From an uncultured Ligilactobacillus sp. (GTDB lineage Bacteria > Bacillota > Bacilli > Lactobacillales > Lactobacillaceae), in assembly GCA_944326135.1 (NCBI GenBank), contig CALVCU010000010.1, positions 22,982-86,981 on the forward strand: 64,000 bases of DNA, given 5' to 3'. Each line of letters starts with the position of its first letter. The first letter of the stretch is position 1. Positions 35,444 through 44,798 of this stretch are shown here, piece by piece. A program made the translations under genes and the position numbers. The notes under the pieces were generated by a model. It was given only the letters and a program-made list of their open reading frames with translations, did not search any database and had not been told where the DNA came from.

Positions 35444-36898
35444 ATGAATGATTTAACAACAACTAAAAAACATTATATGAGCTGGCCAGTTATTGCCTTA
35501 TTAGATTTCGTTACTATTATTAGTTTTGAAAATATTTTCTACCCTTTTCAAAACCAAGGACTTTCTGTTGTCGTTTCCTGGATCTTCCTTTTATTCTCAT
35601 ACGTTATCCCTTATGCATTGATTGCAACTCAATTGGGATTAACTTTTGGTGGAGAAGAAGCTGGAGGTCTTGCCTCTTGGATTCGTCGTGGAACTCACAG
35701 TGATCTCTTCGGTTATGTCACATCTTGGATGTATTGGACACAAACCATTCCTTATTTAGTTGATGTATCAAACTCTGTTGTTGTATCAATTAGTTGGATA
35801 ATTTTAGGAAATGCCACTTTAAACCAACATATGTCAACCATGACATTTGGCTTAATGACATTTATTATCATCTTATTATTCATTATTTTTGAAAATAAAG
35901 TTAGAAACTCACTTGAAATTCTTTCCGTCATTGGTGGCGGTGCTATGTTCTTAATTTCAATGCTTTTTGTTTTCATGACAGTTTGGGCACTCACACATGG
36001 CGCTCATGTTGCTACTCATTTTAGTTTAGAAGCGTTTAAGCCAAGTTTCAGTCTCCATTATTTCTCAACAACTGGACTACTAATTTTTGCGATGTCTGGT
36101 GCTGAATTAGCTGCCCCATACATTAGTCGTTTGAAAAATCCCAATCGTGATTTTCCTAAAGCGATGTGGGCACTTGCATTAATGACTGCTTTCTTGACCA
36201 TTTTTGGAACATTAGCTCTTGCTGTTTTCTTTAATGCAAATCATATTCCAGCTGATTTCAAGATGAATGGTCCATACTATGCATTTAAATTGTTAGGTGA
36301 ACAATGTGGAATGGGTAAATCATTGATGTATGTTTTTGCATTTGTTCAATTATTCTTTATGTTAGCTCAATTAGCTATTTTAATTGATGCTGCAAGTCGT
36401 GTATTTGCTAGCGATACAGCTTCTAAATACATGCCAAGTTGGCTAACTAAGAAAAACAAAAATGGTCGTCCAATTAACAGTTATATTTTAACTGCTGGGA
36501 TTAGTTTATTAATTTTATTATTAAGTGGTACTCTTCCTAGCATTAACTCTATTTATAACTGGCTATTAAATCTAAATGGGATTGTTTCTCCATATAAGAC
36601 TGCATTAGTTTTCGTTGCATTTATTGCCATTAGATGGCATCAAGATGAATTTAATTCAAGTTATGTATTTATTAAAAACCGAAAAGGTGCTTTAGCTGTC
36701 GGTTGGTGGTGCTTCCTCTTCACATTTATTTGTGCAACCATGGGATTTATTCCACAGGATGCTGAACCAGGAACTGCCACATTTGATCATCAACTATTAA
36801 TGAATTTCCTAACTGTAGGATTCTTAATTGTTCTTGGATTCCTTCTTCCTTGGCTACGTAAACTTGAATTAAAAAGAAAAGAAAAAAATATTGAATAA
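35444..36898 (+). CDS. APC superfamily amino acid transporter/antiporter
   Basis: The 484-residue protein has about 12 membrane segments and the APC-type GLLIFAMSGAELAAPYISRLKNPNRDFPKAMW signature near residues 208-239 (quoted in part: AMSGAELAAPYISRL). Facing a basic amino acid decarboxylase, it probably exchanges the substrate for the amine product, as PotE, CadB or HdcP do, though its sequence is closer to general YkfD/YjeM-like carriers. AAAGGAAAA precedes the ATG. A leader peptide ORF lies directly upstream and a terminator follows. Confidence 0.85.
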   Translation: MNDLTTTKKHYMSWPVIALLDFVTIISFENIFYPFQNQGLSVVVSWIFLLFSYVIPYALIATQLGLTFGGEEAGGLASWIRRGTHSDLFGYVTSWMYWTQTIPYLVDVSNSVVVSISWIILGNATLNQHMSTMTFGLMTFIIILLFIIFENKVRNSLEILSVIGGGAMFLISMLFVFMTVWALTHGAHVATHFSLEAFKPSFSLHYFSTTGLLIFAMSGAELAAPYISRLKNPNRDFPKAMWALALMTAFLTIFGTLALAVFFNANHIPADFKMNGPYYAFKLLGEQCGMGKSLMYVFAFVQLFFMLAQLAILIDAASRVFASDTASKYMPSWLTKKNKNGRPINSYILTAGISLLILLLSGTLPSINSIYNWLLNLNGIVSPYKTALVFVAFIAIRWHQDEFNSSYVFIKNRKGALAVGWWCFLFTFICATMGFIPQDAEPGTATFDHQLLMNFLTVGFLIVLGFLLPWLRKLELKRKEKNIE

Positions 36899-36900
36899 AT

Positions 36901-36931
36901 AAAAAAAGCAGGTTAACTAACCTGCTTTTTT
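36901..36931. terminator. Bidirectional terminator
   Basis: GCAGGTTA (36908-36915) pairs with TAACCTGC (36918-36925), with A and T runs outside. Confidence 0.9.
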
Positions 36932-37595
36932 AATATTCTTCGCCATCTAAATAATGATTATAATATTCTACTATAACATCATTATCGCTAACTTTAAGCT
37001 TTGTAATTGATCCATTTTGAGGTCCATTCACTGGAGCATTATATTTAGGAGCAAATTGATTTACAATAGTTCGAATCGTTAAACTATGACTTACTAATAA
37101 AATATTTTCTCCATTTTGATGGTGTTTTCTCAAATAATCAAATCCCTGATTAATACGGGTTACAAAAGTTTTATCATTTTCAGCATCGTGAAATGGATCA
37201 GTTTCATGTAATAAATCACGAGTAGCTGCAAAACCTAATTTATCAATAATCTCATAATATGTTTTTGCATCATGAGGTAATCCAGCCATTGTCCAAGTTT
37301 GGCCTGCATCAGCACCTTCAAAATATCCAAAATTTTGTTCACGAAAATTCATTAATTCAAATGTTTGTGGAATTTCATTTTGATTTTCGCTCAATATGAA
37401 ATCTCTCGTTTTCATTGCACGCAATGTATCGCTGCTATATGCTGCATCAAATTTTATTTCACTTAAATGCTTCCCTGCTATCTTAGCATCAGCAATTCCT
37501 TTTTCTGTTAGTGGTGAATCACACCATCCTTGAAGTCGACGATATTTATTGATCATCGTTTGACCATGACGTGTTAAATAAATTGTAAAATTCAT
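36930..37595 (-). CDS. Histidine phosphatase (phosphoglycerate mutase family)
   Basis: The 221-residue protein has the catalytic LTRHGQTMINKYRRLQGW motif with its RHG and the second His in NILLVSHSLTIRTIV. These are hallmarks of cofactor-dependent mutases and broad acid phosphatases. Its divergence from GpmA and single-gene context favour a phosphatase over a glycolytic mutase. The start at 37595 has AGAGGAA upstream. Substrate unknown. Confidence 0.85.
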   Translation of the reverse strand: MNFTIYLTRHGQTMINKYRRLQGWCDSPLTEKGIADAKIAGKHLSEIKFDAAYSSDTLRAMKTRDFILSENQNEIPQTFELMNFREQNFGYFEGADAGQTWTMAGLPHDAKTYYEIIDKLGFAATRDLLHETDPFHDAENDKTFVTRINQGFDYLRKHHQNGENILLVSHSLTIRTIVNQFAPKYNAPVNGPQNGSITKLKVSDNDVIVEYYNHYLDGEEY

Positions 37596-37750
37596 ATCTT
37601 TTCCTCTCATTTTGCTAATACTCGTATTTTAACATATTAGATTTAAGAATTTTTAATTAAGGTTATTTAAAAATCCAGGATTTTATACGTTTTCTAAATA
37701 AAAATAACCTATAATCTGGATGGATTATATTTTTTAGGAGGTATAAATTC

Positions 37751-38458
37751 ATGCATGGATTTATTGGAGAGTTCTTCGGAACAATGATTTTAACCGCTCT
37801 CGGTTGTGGAATCGGTGCAGGTATTAATTTAAAAAACACATATAACCGTAGTCAAAATTGGTTATTTGTATCATTAGGTTGGGGACTAGCTATTACATTC
37901 GGTGTTTATGTTGCTGGAACACTTGGTTCACAAGGTTTTATTAACCCTGCTATTACTTTAGGTTCAGCAATTTTTGGTCTTTTTCCATGGAGTAATGTAT
38001 TACCATATTTAGCTGGTGAATTTTTAGGCGCTTTTGTTGGTGCAGCACTTGTCTTAATTCAATATTATCCTCATTTCAAAGCATCTAAGAATGAAGCAGA
38101 AGGTAACTCAGTTGGTATTTTTGCAACAGCTCCTGCTATTAACAGTCCTATTTTTAATCTTCTTAGTGAAATTATTGCCTCATTTATTTTTATTTTCACT
38201 TTATTAAACTTAGGTAACTTCACACAAGGATTAAAGCCATTAATTGTTGGTTTAATCATCACAGTTATTGGTATGGCTTTAGGTGGAACAACAGGTTTCG
38301 CTGTTAACCCTGCACGTGATTGGGGTCCTCGTTTGGCTTATACTATCTTACCAGTACCAAATAAGGGAAAAGCTAACTGGGCATATGCATGGGTACCAAT
38401 GGTAGGTCCAATCATTGGTGGTATTCTTGCTGCAGCTTTACGTGTGGTATTGATGTAA
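37751..38458 (+). CDS. Aquaglyceroporin (MIP/GlpF family)
   Basis: The 235-residue channel has six membrane segments and two NPA half-helices: GFINPAITLGSAIFG and FAVNPARDWGPRL. The Asp after the second NPAR is typical of glycerol facilitators. It should pass glycerol, water or small uncharged solutes including lactic acid. AGGAGG lies ten bases before the ATG; single gene with terminator. Confidence 0.93.
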   Translation: MHGFIGEFFGTMILTALGCGIGAGINLKNTYNRSQNWLFVSLGWGLAITFGVYVAGTLGSQGFINPAITLGSAIFGLFPWSNVLPYLAGEFLGAFVGAALVLIQYYPHFKASKNEAEGNSVGIFATAPAINSPIFNLLSEIIASFIFIFTLLNLGNFTQGLKPLIVGLIITVIGMALGGTTGFAVNPARDWGPRLAYTILPVPNKGKANWAYAWVPMVGPIIGGILAAALRVVLM

Positions 38459-38460
38459 TA

Positions 38461-38490
38461 AAAAAGACTGGATTAAATCCAGTCTTTTTT
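38461..38490. terminator. Bidirectional terminator
   Basis: GACTGGAT (38466-38473) pairs with ATCCAGTC (38477-38484), with A and T runs outside. Confidence 0.9.
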
Positions 38491-39320
38491 TTATGCTCTT
38501 TTTGAATCAAATAGTAATTTTAATGTTTTACCTACCCCATCATGGTTATTATCTGCAATTGAAATCATTGTTGCTGATTTTTTTATTTCATCTCTCGCAT
38601 TTTCCATTGCTATCGCTACTCCTGCAATGTTGAACATTGATAAATCATTTTCTTCATCCCCTAAGACAATGATATCTGCAGACTGAATATCCAATGCTTG
38701 AGATAAATGTAAAATTGCATTTCCTTTACTTACATTTTTTGGAAGAAACTCTAAGAAAACAGGTGCACTTCTTACAATTTGAAAATCCTTAAAGAAATCT
38801 GCTGGAATATTCTCGATTTGCTTTGTAATTACTTGAGGTTCATCTACCCACAAATATTTTTGCACATGTTCACTTTTCAAAAAACTATAATCATTCACTT
38901 TGTGAAAAATTAACTGACTATTCTTACGATCAATTTTTTTATAGACTGATTCTTTTCCGTTTATGATATATGAATTACTTGAGCTAGTAATTATCTCACC
39001 ATTAACATTCAAAGAATGAGATAGTTTAGCAATTTGCATTACCTCTTGATTATTTAAGTAACCTGCATCAATGACATTTTCCGTTGATAAATCATATGTT
39101 CCACCACCATTAAACGCAATTGCATATTGACCCTTTTCCCCCATAAATTTAATTCTTTTAAATATGGCTCAATACCTGTAATTGCTCTTCCTGAACATAA
39201 CACAATTTTATGTCCCATATCACTTAATTTAATTAATTCCGCCTTAGTTTCTGGCATAATTCTTTTTTTATCATCCGTTAAAGTTCCATCAATATCAATT
39301 GCAATTATTTTCCTTTGCAT
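38491..39320 (-). pseudogene. Cof-type HAD phosphatase interrupted by a one-base frameshift
   Basis: The 5' part (from 39320) has motif I IAIDIDGTLTDDKKR and VLCSGRAITG. The 3' part (to 38491) has QYAIAFNGGG and motif IV IIVLGDEENDLSMF. The frames meet at a TGGGGGAAAAGGG run near 39130-39145; one extra G would give LWGEKGQYAIAFNGG and restore a protein of about 276 residues. Both the junction and the catalytic residues look otherwise intact, so the change is recent, a slippage-prone switch, or a sequencing error. Paralogue of the broken gene at 22684. Confidence 0.85.
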
Positions 39321-39392
39321 AAATTAAATCCCCTTTAAATAAATGTAATCGCTTTATATATTATTATATCGTGTTATTTCAAAATAAAAAAT

Positions 39393-39420
39393 ACAAGGGA
39401 TATATTCCTATATCCCTTGT
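39393..39420 (-). terminator. Terminator of pepN
   Basis: ACAAGGGATATA (39393-39404) pairs with TATATCCCTTGT (39409-39420); T-rich tail on the minus strand. Confidence 0.9.
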
Positions 39421-39437
39421 ACTCACTATTCTTAATA

Positions 39438-41972
39438 TTATAATGCTTCGCTAATTCCCTTATTAACTGCCTGCTTTTCAGCATTAATTAAATCAACTTT
39501 ACCCTTGATTACCTTTACATCCATTTCAATTTCACGTGTTAGTCCGGGAGTATTTAATTTTGGCTCAAAGAATGCTTTAAATTCTTTATACCGTTTTTCA
39601 GTATCAAATGTATTAGCTGTGACAGTGATATATGTATGGAATTCCATATCACCACCAACCGTTTCATTCATCCAATTCCAATTATCTCGCATCCAATCCC
39701 AAGCAGCTTGTTGCCCATCATTATTTTGCAATAAGCCTAAATACCATTCTCGTAAATCTTGTGGTTTGATAGTATCTGCATTCTTGAATTCTTGCAATAA
39801 TTTTTGGACAAATTGTTTATCTGTGGTTGCAGTTAAAGCAACACTAAGGTCACGTTGGTATATCCCATCACTTGTTTGGCGATACTCATTCAAAAGTTTT
39901 TCATATAGTTTTTCGTTTCCATAATTAGTAACTTCACTCATCATTACCGCAGCACGCACACTTGCTGGAATATTTATAATATTATCTTGATATTCAGTAA
40001 ATAATTTATGTGCTGCTTCAATTGCTTTTTCATTTTTACCATATAATGCTGCCTTAACAATTGTTGGACGACCTAAAATTGCATCATTATCATCTTTTGA
40101 TGTAGCTTTTATTCCCAACTTAGCAAATTTACTTTCACTTAATTGATTAAATAAAGCACGTAAATTTTTCTCATCTTGAGAATCAGGTGTAACAAATTTC
40201 TTTAAATCATCAGCAATTTCAAATAAAGCATCATTAACAATATATGATTGATTGTCCTTAAAGTGACCCATTAATGGAATTAATGCTGAATATGATATCT
40301 CACGTCCCTTAGCAAGTAAATGCATATCTTGTAATAATTCACGTTGACTAATTGCATCCAGTTCATCAAGATGCTCTAAAATATCATTAAGTAATGTTTC
40401 ATCATATTTTACAATAAAGTGAGAATTATTATCTACATTAAGAATTAATGGCTTATTATTGTTCTTTTGTTTTAATTCTTGATAATTTCCAAGATCTAAG
40501 GTTGTATCCTTCATTAATTCAGGAATAGTTTCATAATTACTATTCAAAGGAATTTGCCATTTCCGTCCCATATCTTTACCTTCACCAATAAAGAACTGTT
40601 TCTGTGATAATTGTAAGTTTCCATCTACAATCTTAGCAGTTACAACGGGATACCCAGGTTGATTCAACCATGATTTCATTACTGCACTAACGTCAATTCC
40701 TGAAGCATCGCCTAGTGCCTTCCATAAATCTTCACCAACAGCATTGCCATATTTATGAGCTTCAAAGTAGTTCTTTAAACCTTTGCGTAATGCATCATCG
40801 CCAATTAAAGAACGTACCATTACAAGCATTCTTGAACCCTTAGCATAAACAATTGCTCCATCAAAAATTGCATCAATATCAGCGGGATCTTCTACTTCAA
40901 CGTGTACAGGTTGAACTCCATCAATTGCATCACGATTTAATGCCATTGGTACTTCTTTTTCTTGAAATACTTCCCACATATGCCATTCAGGATGAATTGC
41001 ATCACTTGATACATATTCCATCATGTTAGCAAAACTTTCATTTAACCATAAATCATCCCACCACTTCATTGTTACTAGATCACCAAACCATTGATGAGCT
41101 AATTCATGAGTAATATCAGTAGCATTATGTTGTTTAATACTCAAAGCTGCATTATTAGGATCCAATGTTAGGAATGCTTCCCGATATGTAATTAAGCCCC
41201 AATTTTCCATTGCTCCTGCTGAAAAGTCTGGTAGTCCTAATTGCCATGAATGAGGCAAAGGATATTTAGTATCATAATATTTTTCATAAAATTCGATAGC
41301 GTTTTTAGCAATATCTAACGCAAAGTCAAGTTCATCTTCTTGATGTGCAGGAGAAGCGAAAACGCCAATTTTAATGCCATCTGATGTTGTTGTTTTTTTA
41401 CTTACCATCTCACCAAAGGCAAATGCAATTAAATAGGATGACATCTTTTTAGTTGTTTCAAAATAATGAACACCCTCTACACATTCTCGTTCAGGCATGT
41501 TAGCTAAAATAGTTTCACCTGGCTTTTCATCAAATTTAATTGCCATGTCAAAAGTTGCTTTAGCTTCTGGTTCATCAACACATGGAAAAGCTTGACGAGC
41601 AGCAGTACTTTCAAATTGAGTACCAATAATTTGTTTTTTAATACCATCAACCTCATAATAGGAAGGGTAAATTCCCATCATAGTATCAGTTAATTTGGCA
41701 TTAAATTCAATTTCAAGAGTAGCACTCCCCAATTGATCGACTTCAATACGAATAGCTTCATTATCCTTATCGTAGATAAAAGCAGCATCTTTGCCATTAA
41801 CGCTAACAGATGTGATATTCATATATTTTTCATTAATTCCAATATTTGAATCTAAAGCTTCACCTTCAATTGAAACTTTACCAGAAAAGACTTTCTTTTC
41901 ACGGTTAATATCTAAATAGATATTATAATGACTAGGTCTATATAGATCATATAAATGTTCTTTTTGACTCAT
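39438..41972 (-). CDS. pepN: Aminopeptidase N (lysyl aminopeptidase)
   Basis: The 844-residue M1 metallopeptidase removes N-terminal residues from peptides in the cytoplasm, a core step of peptide use in lactic acid bacteria. GAMENWGLITYRE is the substrate-binding motif and HELAHQWFGDLVT with NESFAN the zinc site (HEXXH-18-E). The ERAP1-like C-terminal domain is present. I start at 41972, where AGGGA lies eight bases upstream. A cre-like site lies about 55 bp before it. Confidence 0.95.
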   Translation of the reverse strand: MSQKEHLYDLYRPSHYNIYLDINREKKVFSGKVSIEGEALDSNIGINEKYMNITSVSVNGKDAAFIYDKDNEAIRIEVDQLGSATLEIEFNAKLTDTMMGIYPSYYEVDGIKKQIIGTQFESTAARQAFPCVDEPEAKATFDMAIKFDEKPGETILANMPERECVEGVHYFETTKKMSSYLIAFAFGEMVSKKTTTSDGIKIGVFASPAHQEDELDFALDIAKNAIEFYEKYYDTKYPLPHSWQLGLPDFSAGAMENWGLITYREAFLTLDPNNAALSIKQHNATDITHELAHQWFGDLVTMKWWDDLWLNESFANMMEYVSSDAIHPEWHMWEVFQEKEVPMALNRDAIDGVQPVHVEVEDPADIDAIFDGAIVYAKGSRMLVMVRSLIGDDALRKGLKNYFEAHKYGNAVGEDLWKALGDASGIDVSAVMKSWLNQPGYPVVTAKIVDGNLQLSQKQFFIGEGKDMGRKWQIPLNSNYETIPELMKDTTLDLGNYQELKQKNNNKPLILNVDNNSHFIVKYDETLLNDILEHLDELDAISQRELLQDMHLLAKGREISYSALIPLMGHFKDNQSYIVNDALFEIADDLKKFVTPDSQDEKNLRALFNQLSESKFAKLGIKATSKDDNDAILGRPTIVKAALYGKNEKAIEAAHKLFTEYQDNIINIPASVRAAVMMSEVTNYGNEKLYEKLLNEYRQTSDGIYQRDLSVALTATTDKQFVQKLLQEFKNADTIKPQDLREWYLGLLQNNDGQQAAWDWMRDNWNWMNETVGGDMEFHTYITVTANTFDTEKRYKEFKAFFEPKLNTPGLTREIEMDVKVIKGKVDLINAEKQAVNKGISEAL

Positions 41973-42027
41973 TACAATCATCCCTAAATTAATTTATATT
42001 CATCCAACTAGCTTGAGTATAGGCCAA

Positions 42028-42042
42028 TTGGAAACGGATTTA
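42028..42042. promoter_or_regulatory. Candidate CcpA (cre) site
   Basis: TTGGAAACGGATTTA matches the cre consensus WTGNAANCGNWNNCW at 14 of 15 positions. It lies between the divergent pepN and sortase genes, closer to pepN. Confidence 0.5.
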
Positions 42043-42095
42043 AAGAAAAAGATTTGTGCGCTTTCATTTTGATTTTAATTAATCTCATAAAACAT

Positions 42096-42124
42096 TTGAC
42101 ACTATTAAAAATACAATTTAAACT
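42096..42124 (+). promoter_or_regulatory. Sortase gene promoter
   Basis: A perfect -35 box TTGACA (42096-42101) and TAAACT (42119-42124) are 17 bp apart, giving a leader of about 130 bases before the sortase ATG. Confidence 0.55.
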
Positions 42125-42190
42125 TGTTTAATATACGATATTTTATATAACAAAAAGTTCAAAAAGCAATAAATTATATAACTAAATTAG

Positions 42191-42242
42191 AAAGGAGCGC
42201 TAGAGATATTTCATATATCATAGCGCTTTCCCTTTTCAGGGG
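42191..42242 (+). promoter_or_regulatory. Structured 5' leader element of the sortase gene
   Basis: AAAGGAG (42191-42197) runs into a hairpin with AGCGCTA and TAGCGCT arms (42196-42202 and 42221-42227), followed by CTTTTCAGGGG (42232-42242). The ribosome-site-like AAAGGAG has no start codon behind it. The 11-base CTTTTCAGGGG recurs in the leader at 63949-63959. Confidence 0.35.
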
Positions 42243-42257
42243 TACTACCAAGGATTT

Positions 42258-43019
42258 ATGAAAAAGAAAATTTTACTTTATATTAAATGGTCTACTATTA
42301 TTTTTGCTCTTATTGCAGGGTTCGTAATGACATTCAATCAACCTTTAACTAATTTTTTTATTGAGAGTTATCATCCTATAATTTATAAAGATAATAAGAC
42401 TTCTCAAAATAAAATTCCTTATCAATGGGATGATGTAAAACCTATAAATCTTTTTACTGTTATTAAAGCACGGATTTATCATCCTGAAATACATGTTATC
42501 GGTGGAATATATAATGAAAAATTAGGCCTTAATGTTCCAATTGCAGAAGGCGTTAATAATTCTATTTATGCTTTATGTGCAGGAACTTTAAAGCCTAATC
42601 AAAAATTTGGCGAGGGAAACTTTACTCTTGCTGCTCATAATGTTCCTACAAGTAAGAATGCTTTATTTACACCATTGTATAAGAAAGCAAAAATTGGTGA
42701 TATCTTATATGTAACCAATTTTAATAAAGTTTATAGCTATCGAATATATGCTAAATCTACTATTTCTGCTTATAATCAAACTATTTTTCAAAATAGCAAA
42801 TTCTCTAAACTCACATTGATTACATGTAGTGATTCAAACAACACAAAACGAATTGTTTTTCAAGCAAAACTAGTTAATACTAAAAGTTATAATGACGTTT
42901 CTAAATCAACTCGAGCTTTTTTAGATGCAAAATATACTGTTAGATATTCTCGTTGGGATATGCTATGCCTAAATCCCTGGGATTCTTCTTTTAAAGAAAA
43001 AAACCTTATTAATAAATAA
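42258..43019 (+). CDS. Class A sortase, second copy
   Basis: The 253-residue protein parallels the sortase at 3478: N-terminal anchor (residues 10-28), shared SYHPII motif, His127 in LAAHNVPTSKNALF, Cys190 in TLITC and Arg198 in KRIVF. It has a C-terminal extension of about 25 residues (RWDMLCLNPWDSSFKEK) absent from the other copy. AAGG lies five bases before the ATG. It should anchor surface proteins; none is encoded nearby. Confidence 0.87.
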   Translation: MKKKILLYIKWSTIIFALIAGFVMTFNQPLTNFFIESYHPIIYKDNKTSQNKIPYQWDDVKPINLFTVIKARIYHPEIHVIGGIYNEKLGLNVPIAEGVNNSIYALCAGTLKPNQKFGEGNFTLAAHNVPTSKNALFTPLYKKAKIGDILYVTNFNKVYSYRIYAKSTISAYNQTIFQNSKFSKLTLITCSDSNNTKRIVFQAKLVNTKSYNDVSKSTRAFLDAKYTVRYSRWDMLCLNPWDSSFKEKNLINK

Positions 43020-43046
43020 CTTCCATGATAATTCATGGAAGTTATT
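43015..43046. terminator. Bidirectional terminator
   Basis: AATAACTTCCATGA (43015-43028) pairs with TCATGGAAGTTATT (43033-43046), between the convergent sortase and decarboxylase genes. Confidence 0.88.
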
Positions 43047-43057
43047 TTTATAAATGA

Positions 43058-44737
43058 TTAATCTTCTTCATAAAAGTGTGACTTATCAATTAAACTCATT
43101 GATTTTCCAATTTTCTTTACTAATTCAGGAGCATCTAATGGTTTAGTTTTGATGATAACAAAATGTGCTTTACTGTGATCATCAGCAATTTTTTTCATAA
43201 TTTCAAGCATTTCTTTTTTAGTTGTAGCGACATTAATGTCCATGGTTTCTTTAGTAATGCCTAAAGCTGCTGGAATCTTTGTATAATCCCAACTTGCAAT
43301 ATTATTATATTGAGCGTGAGGACCATGAATTACACGTTCAATTGTATAACCACTATTATCAACTAAAAAGATGATTGGTTTTAAATGATGTCTTTGAATT
43401 AGACTTAATTCTTGAATTGTCATTTGAGCAGAGCCATCACCAATTGATAGTATATGCCGTCCTTCAGGATCAGCAATTTGACTTCCTAAAACAGCTGGAA
43501 GTGTATATCCAATTGATCCCCATAAAGGTTGAGCTTCAAAATCAACACCCTTTTTTAGGTTCATAAAGGACAAGCCATATTGTGAAGTTCCTGTTTCAGT
43601 GTAAATTGTATCATTATCTTGCATAAAGTTTTTAAATGCATACATATATTGCTCTAGATTTAATTCTTTAGCATCATTGTCCTCATATTTAACATCTGGA
43701 CGAACATTTTGTAAACCTGTGCTGTCAAAATCAAAAACAAAATTCTTTGCATAAACATCTTTAATTAAGTTATTAATATTTACTCCTCGGCTCTTCACAC
43801 CAAAGAAGTCAGTATTGTCTCCATTGAGAATAACCGTATCTTTTTGTGTAAAACATTGAGTGAAACTACCAGTATTCACATCGATTAATTTACTACCAAA
43901 GACAATTACTAAATCACTCTGATCAACGTAATTTAGTACTCTCTTATCACCATAATTAGGATAATATGTTCCAATAAAGTATGGATTTTCTTCATTAATT
44001 GATGATTTTCCAAGTAACAAAGTTGCAACTGGAATATGTGTCTTATTAATTAATTTTTCAAATGCTTCTTTAGCTCTGAATGTCATAATTTCATTTCCAG
44101 CTAAGATTACTGGACGTTTAGCTTGTTTTAATTCATCAATCAATCTCTTAGCTACACGTTTGGTATGATCTGTATTTTGCACTGTTAAATTTAAAGGTGC
44201 ACTTGGAGCAGCAATCATACTATGAGCAACATCTAACGGTAATGAAATATATACAGGACGTCTTTTTATGATAGCTGTTGTAATTGCACGGTCAATTTCT
44301 ACCCCTGCATTTTCAAAACCTAATAAGGCTTGTGTTTCAGTAAATTGTTTATAAGCACGATATGAGCGTTTAAAATTACCAGTTGCATCTGTGTGGTGCA
44401 TTAACATTTTGTTTTCTTGTACTTTTGTTGTTGGTGCACCGGTAATTGCAATTACTGGAACATGTTCAGCAAAACTTCCGGCAATTCCATTTAAAGCACT
44501 TAATTCTCCAACATCAAATGTTGTAATTAAAGCTCCTGCACCTTTCTTTCGTGCGTAACCATCAGCAGCATAAGCCGCATTCAATTCATTACAATCACCA
44601 ACCCAGTTAACAACATCACTTTTTTCAACGTCATCTAGAAATGATAAGTTGTAATCTCCAGGAACTCCAAAAATATCATCAATTCCCACTTCGTGTAATC
44701 GTTGAATTAAATAATCAATAACTGTGACTTTTTTCAT
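43058..44737 (-). CDS. ThDP-dependent 2-keto acid decarboxylase (pyruvate/indolepyruvate type)
   Basis: The 559-residue enzyme matches the PDC/IPDC/KdcA family: IFGVPGDYNLSFLDD at the N-terminus, Glu51 that activates ThDP, the catalytic His pair at 114-115 (MLMHHTDATG), and the cofactor motif beginning GDGSAQMTIQELSLI. It makes an aldehyde and CO2 from pyruvate or a branched or aromatic 2-keto acid. It lies 61 bp after the hydrolase of the citrate cluster with no terminator between, so cotranscription is possible and pyruvate from citrate is a plausible substrate. Confidence 0.88.
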   Translation of the reverse strand: MKKVTVIDYLIQRLHEVGIDDIFGVPGDYNLSFLDDVEKSDVVNWVGDCNELNAAYAADGYARKKGAGALITTFDVGELSALNGIAGSFAEHVPVIAITGAPTTKVQENKMLMHHTDATGNFKRSYRAYKQFTETQALLGFENAGVEIDRAITTAIIKRRPVYISLPLDVAHSMIAAPSAPLNLTVQNTDHTKRVAKRLIDELKQAKRPVILAGNEIMTFRAKEAFEKLINKTHIPVATLLLGKSSINEENPYFIGTYYPNYGDKRVLNYVDQSDLVIVFGSKLIDVNTGSFTQCFTQKDTVILNGDNTDFFGVKSRGVNINNLIKDVYAKNFVFDFDSTGLQNVRPDVKYEDNDAKELNLEQYMYAFKNFMQDNDTIYTETGTSQYGLSFMNLKKGVDFEAQPLWGSIGYTLPAVLGSQIADPEGRHILSIGDGSAQMTIQELSLIQRHHLKPIIFLVDNSGYTIERVIHGPHAQYNNIASWDYTKIPAALGITKETMDINVATTKKEMLEIMKKIADDHSKAHFVIIKTKPLDAPELVKKIGKSMSLIDKSHFYEED

Positions 44738-44798
44738 AATAAGTCCTCCCCAAAATGTTTTATAAAGCTCAATTAATCGCTTAGACAGGTATCCTCTT

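Noticed and set aside
43058..44737. The ThDP decarboxylase as the missing oxalyl-CoA decarboxylase for frc
   Set aside because: It has the His pair (MLMHHTD) and overall motifs of pyruvate/indolepyruvate decarboxylases, which Oxc lacks.
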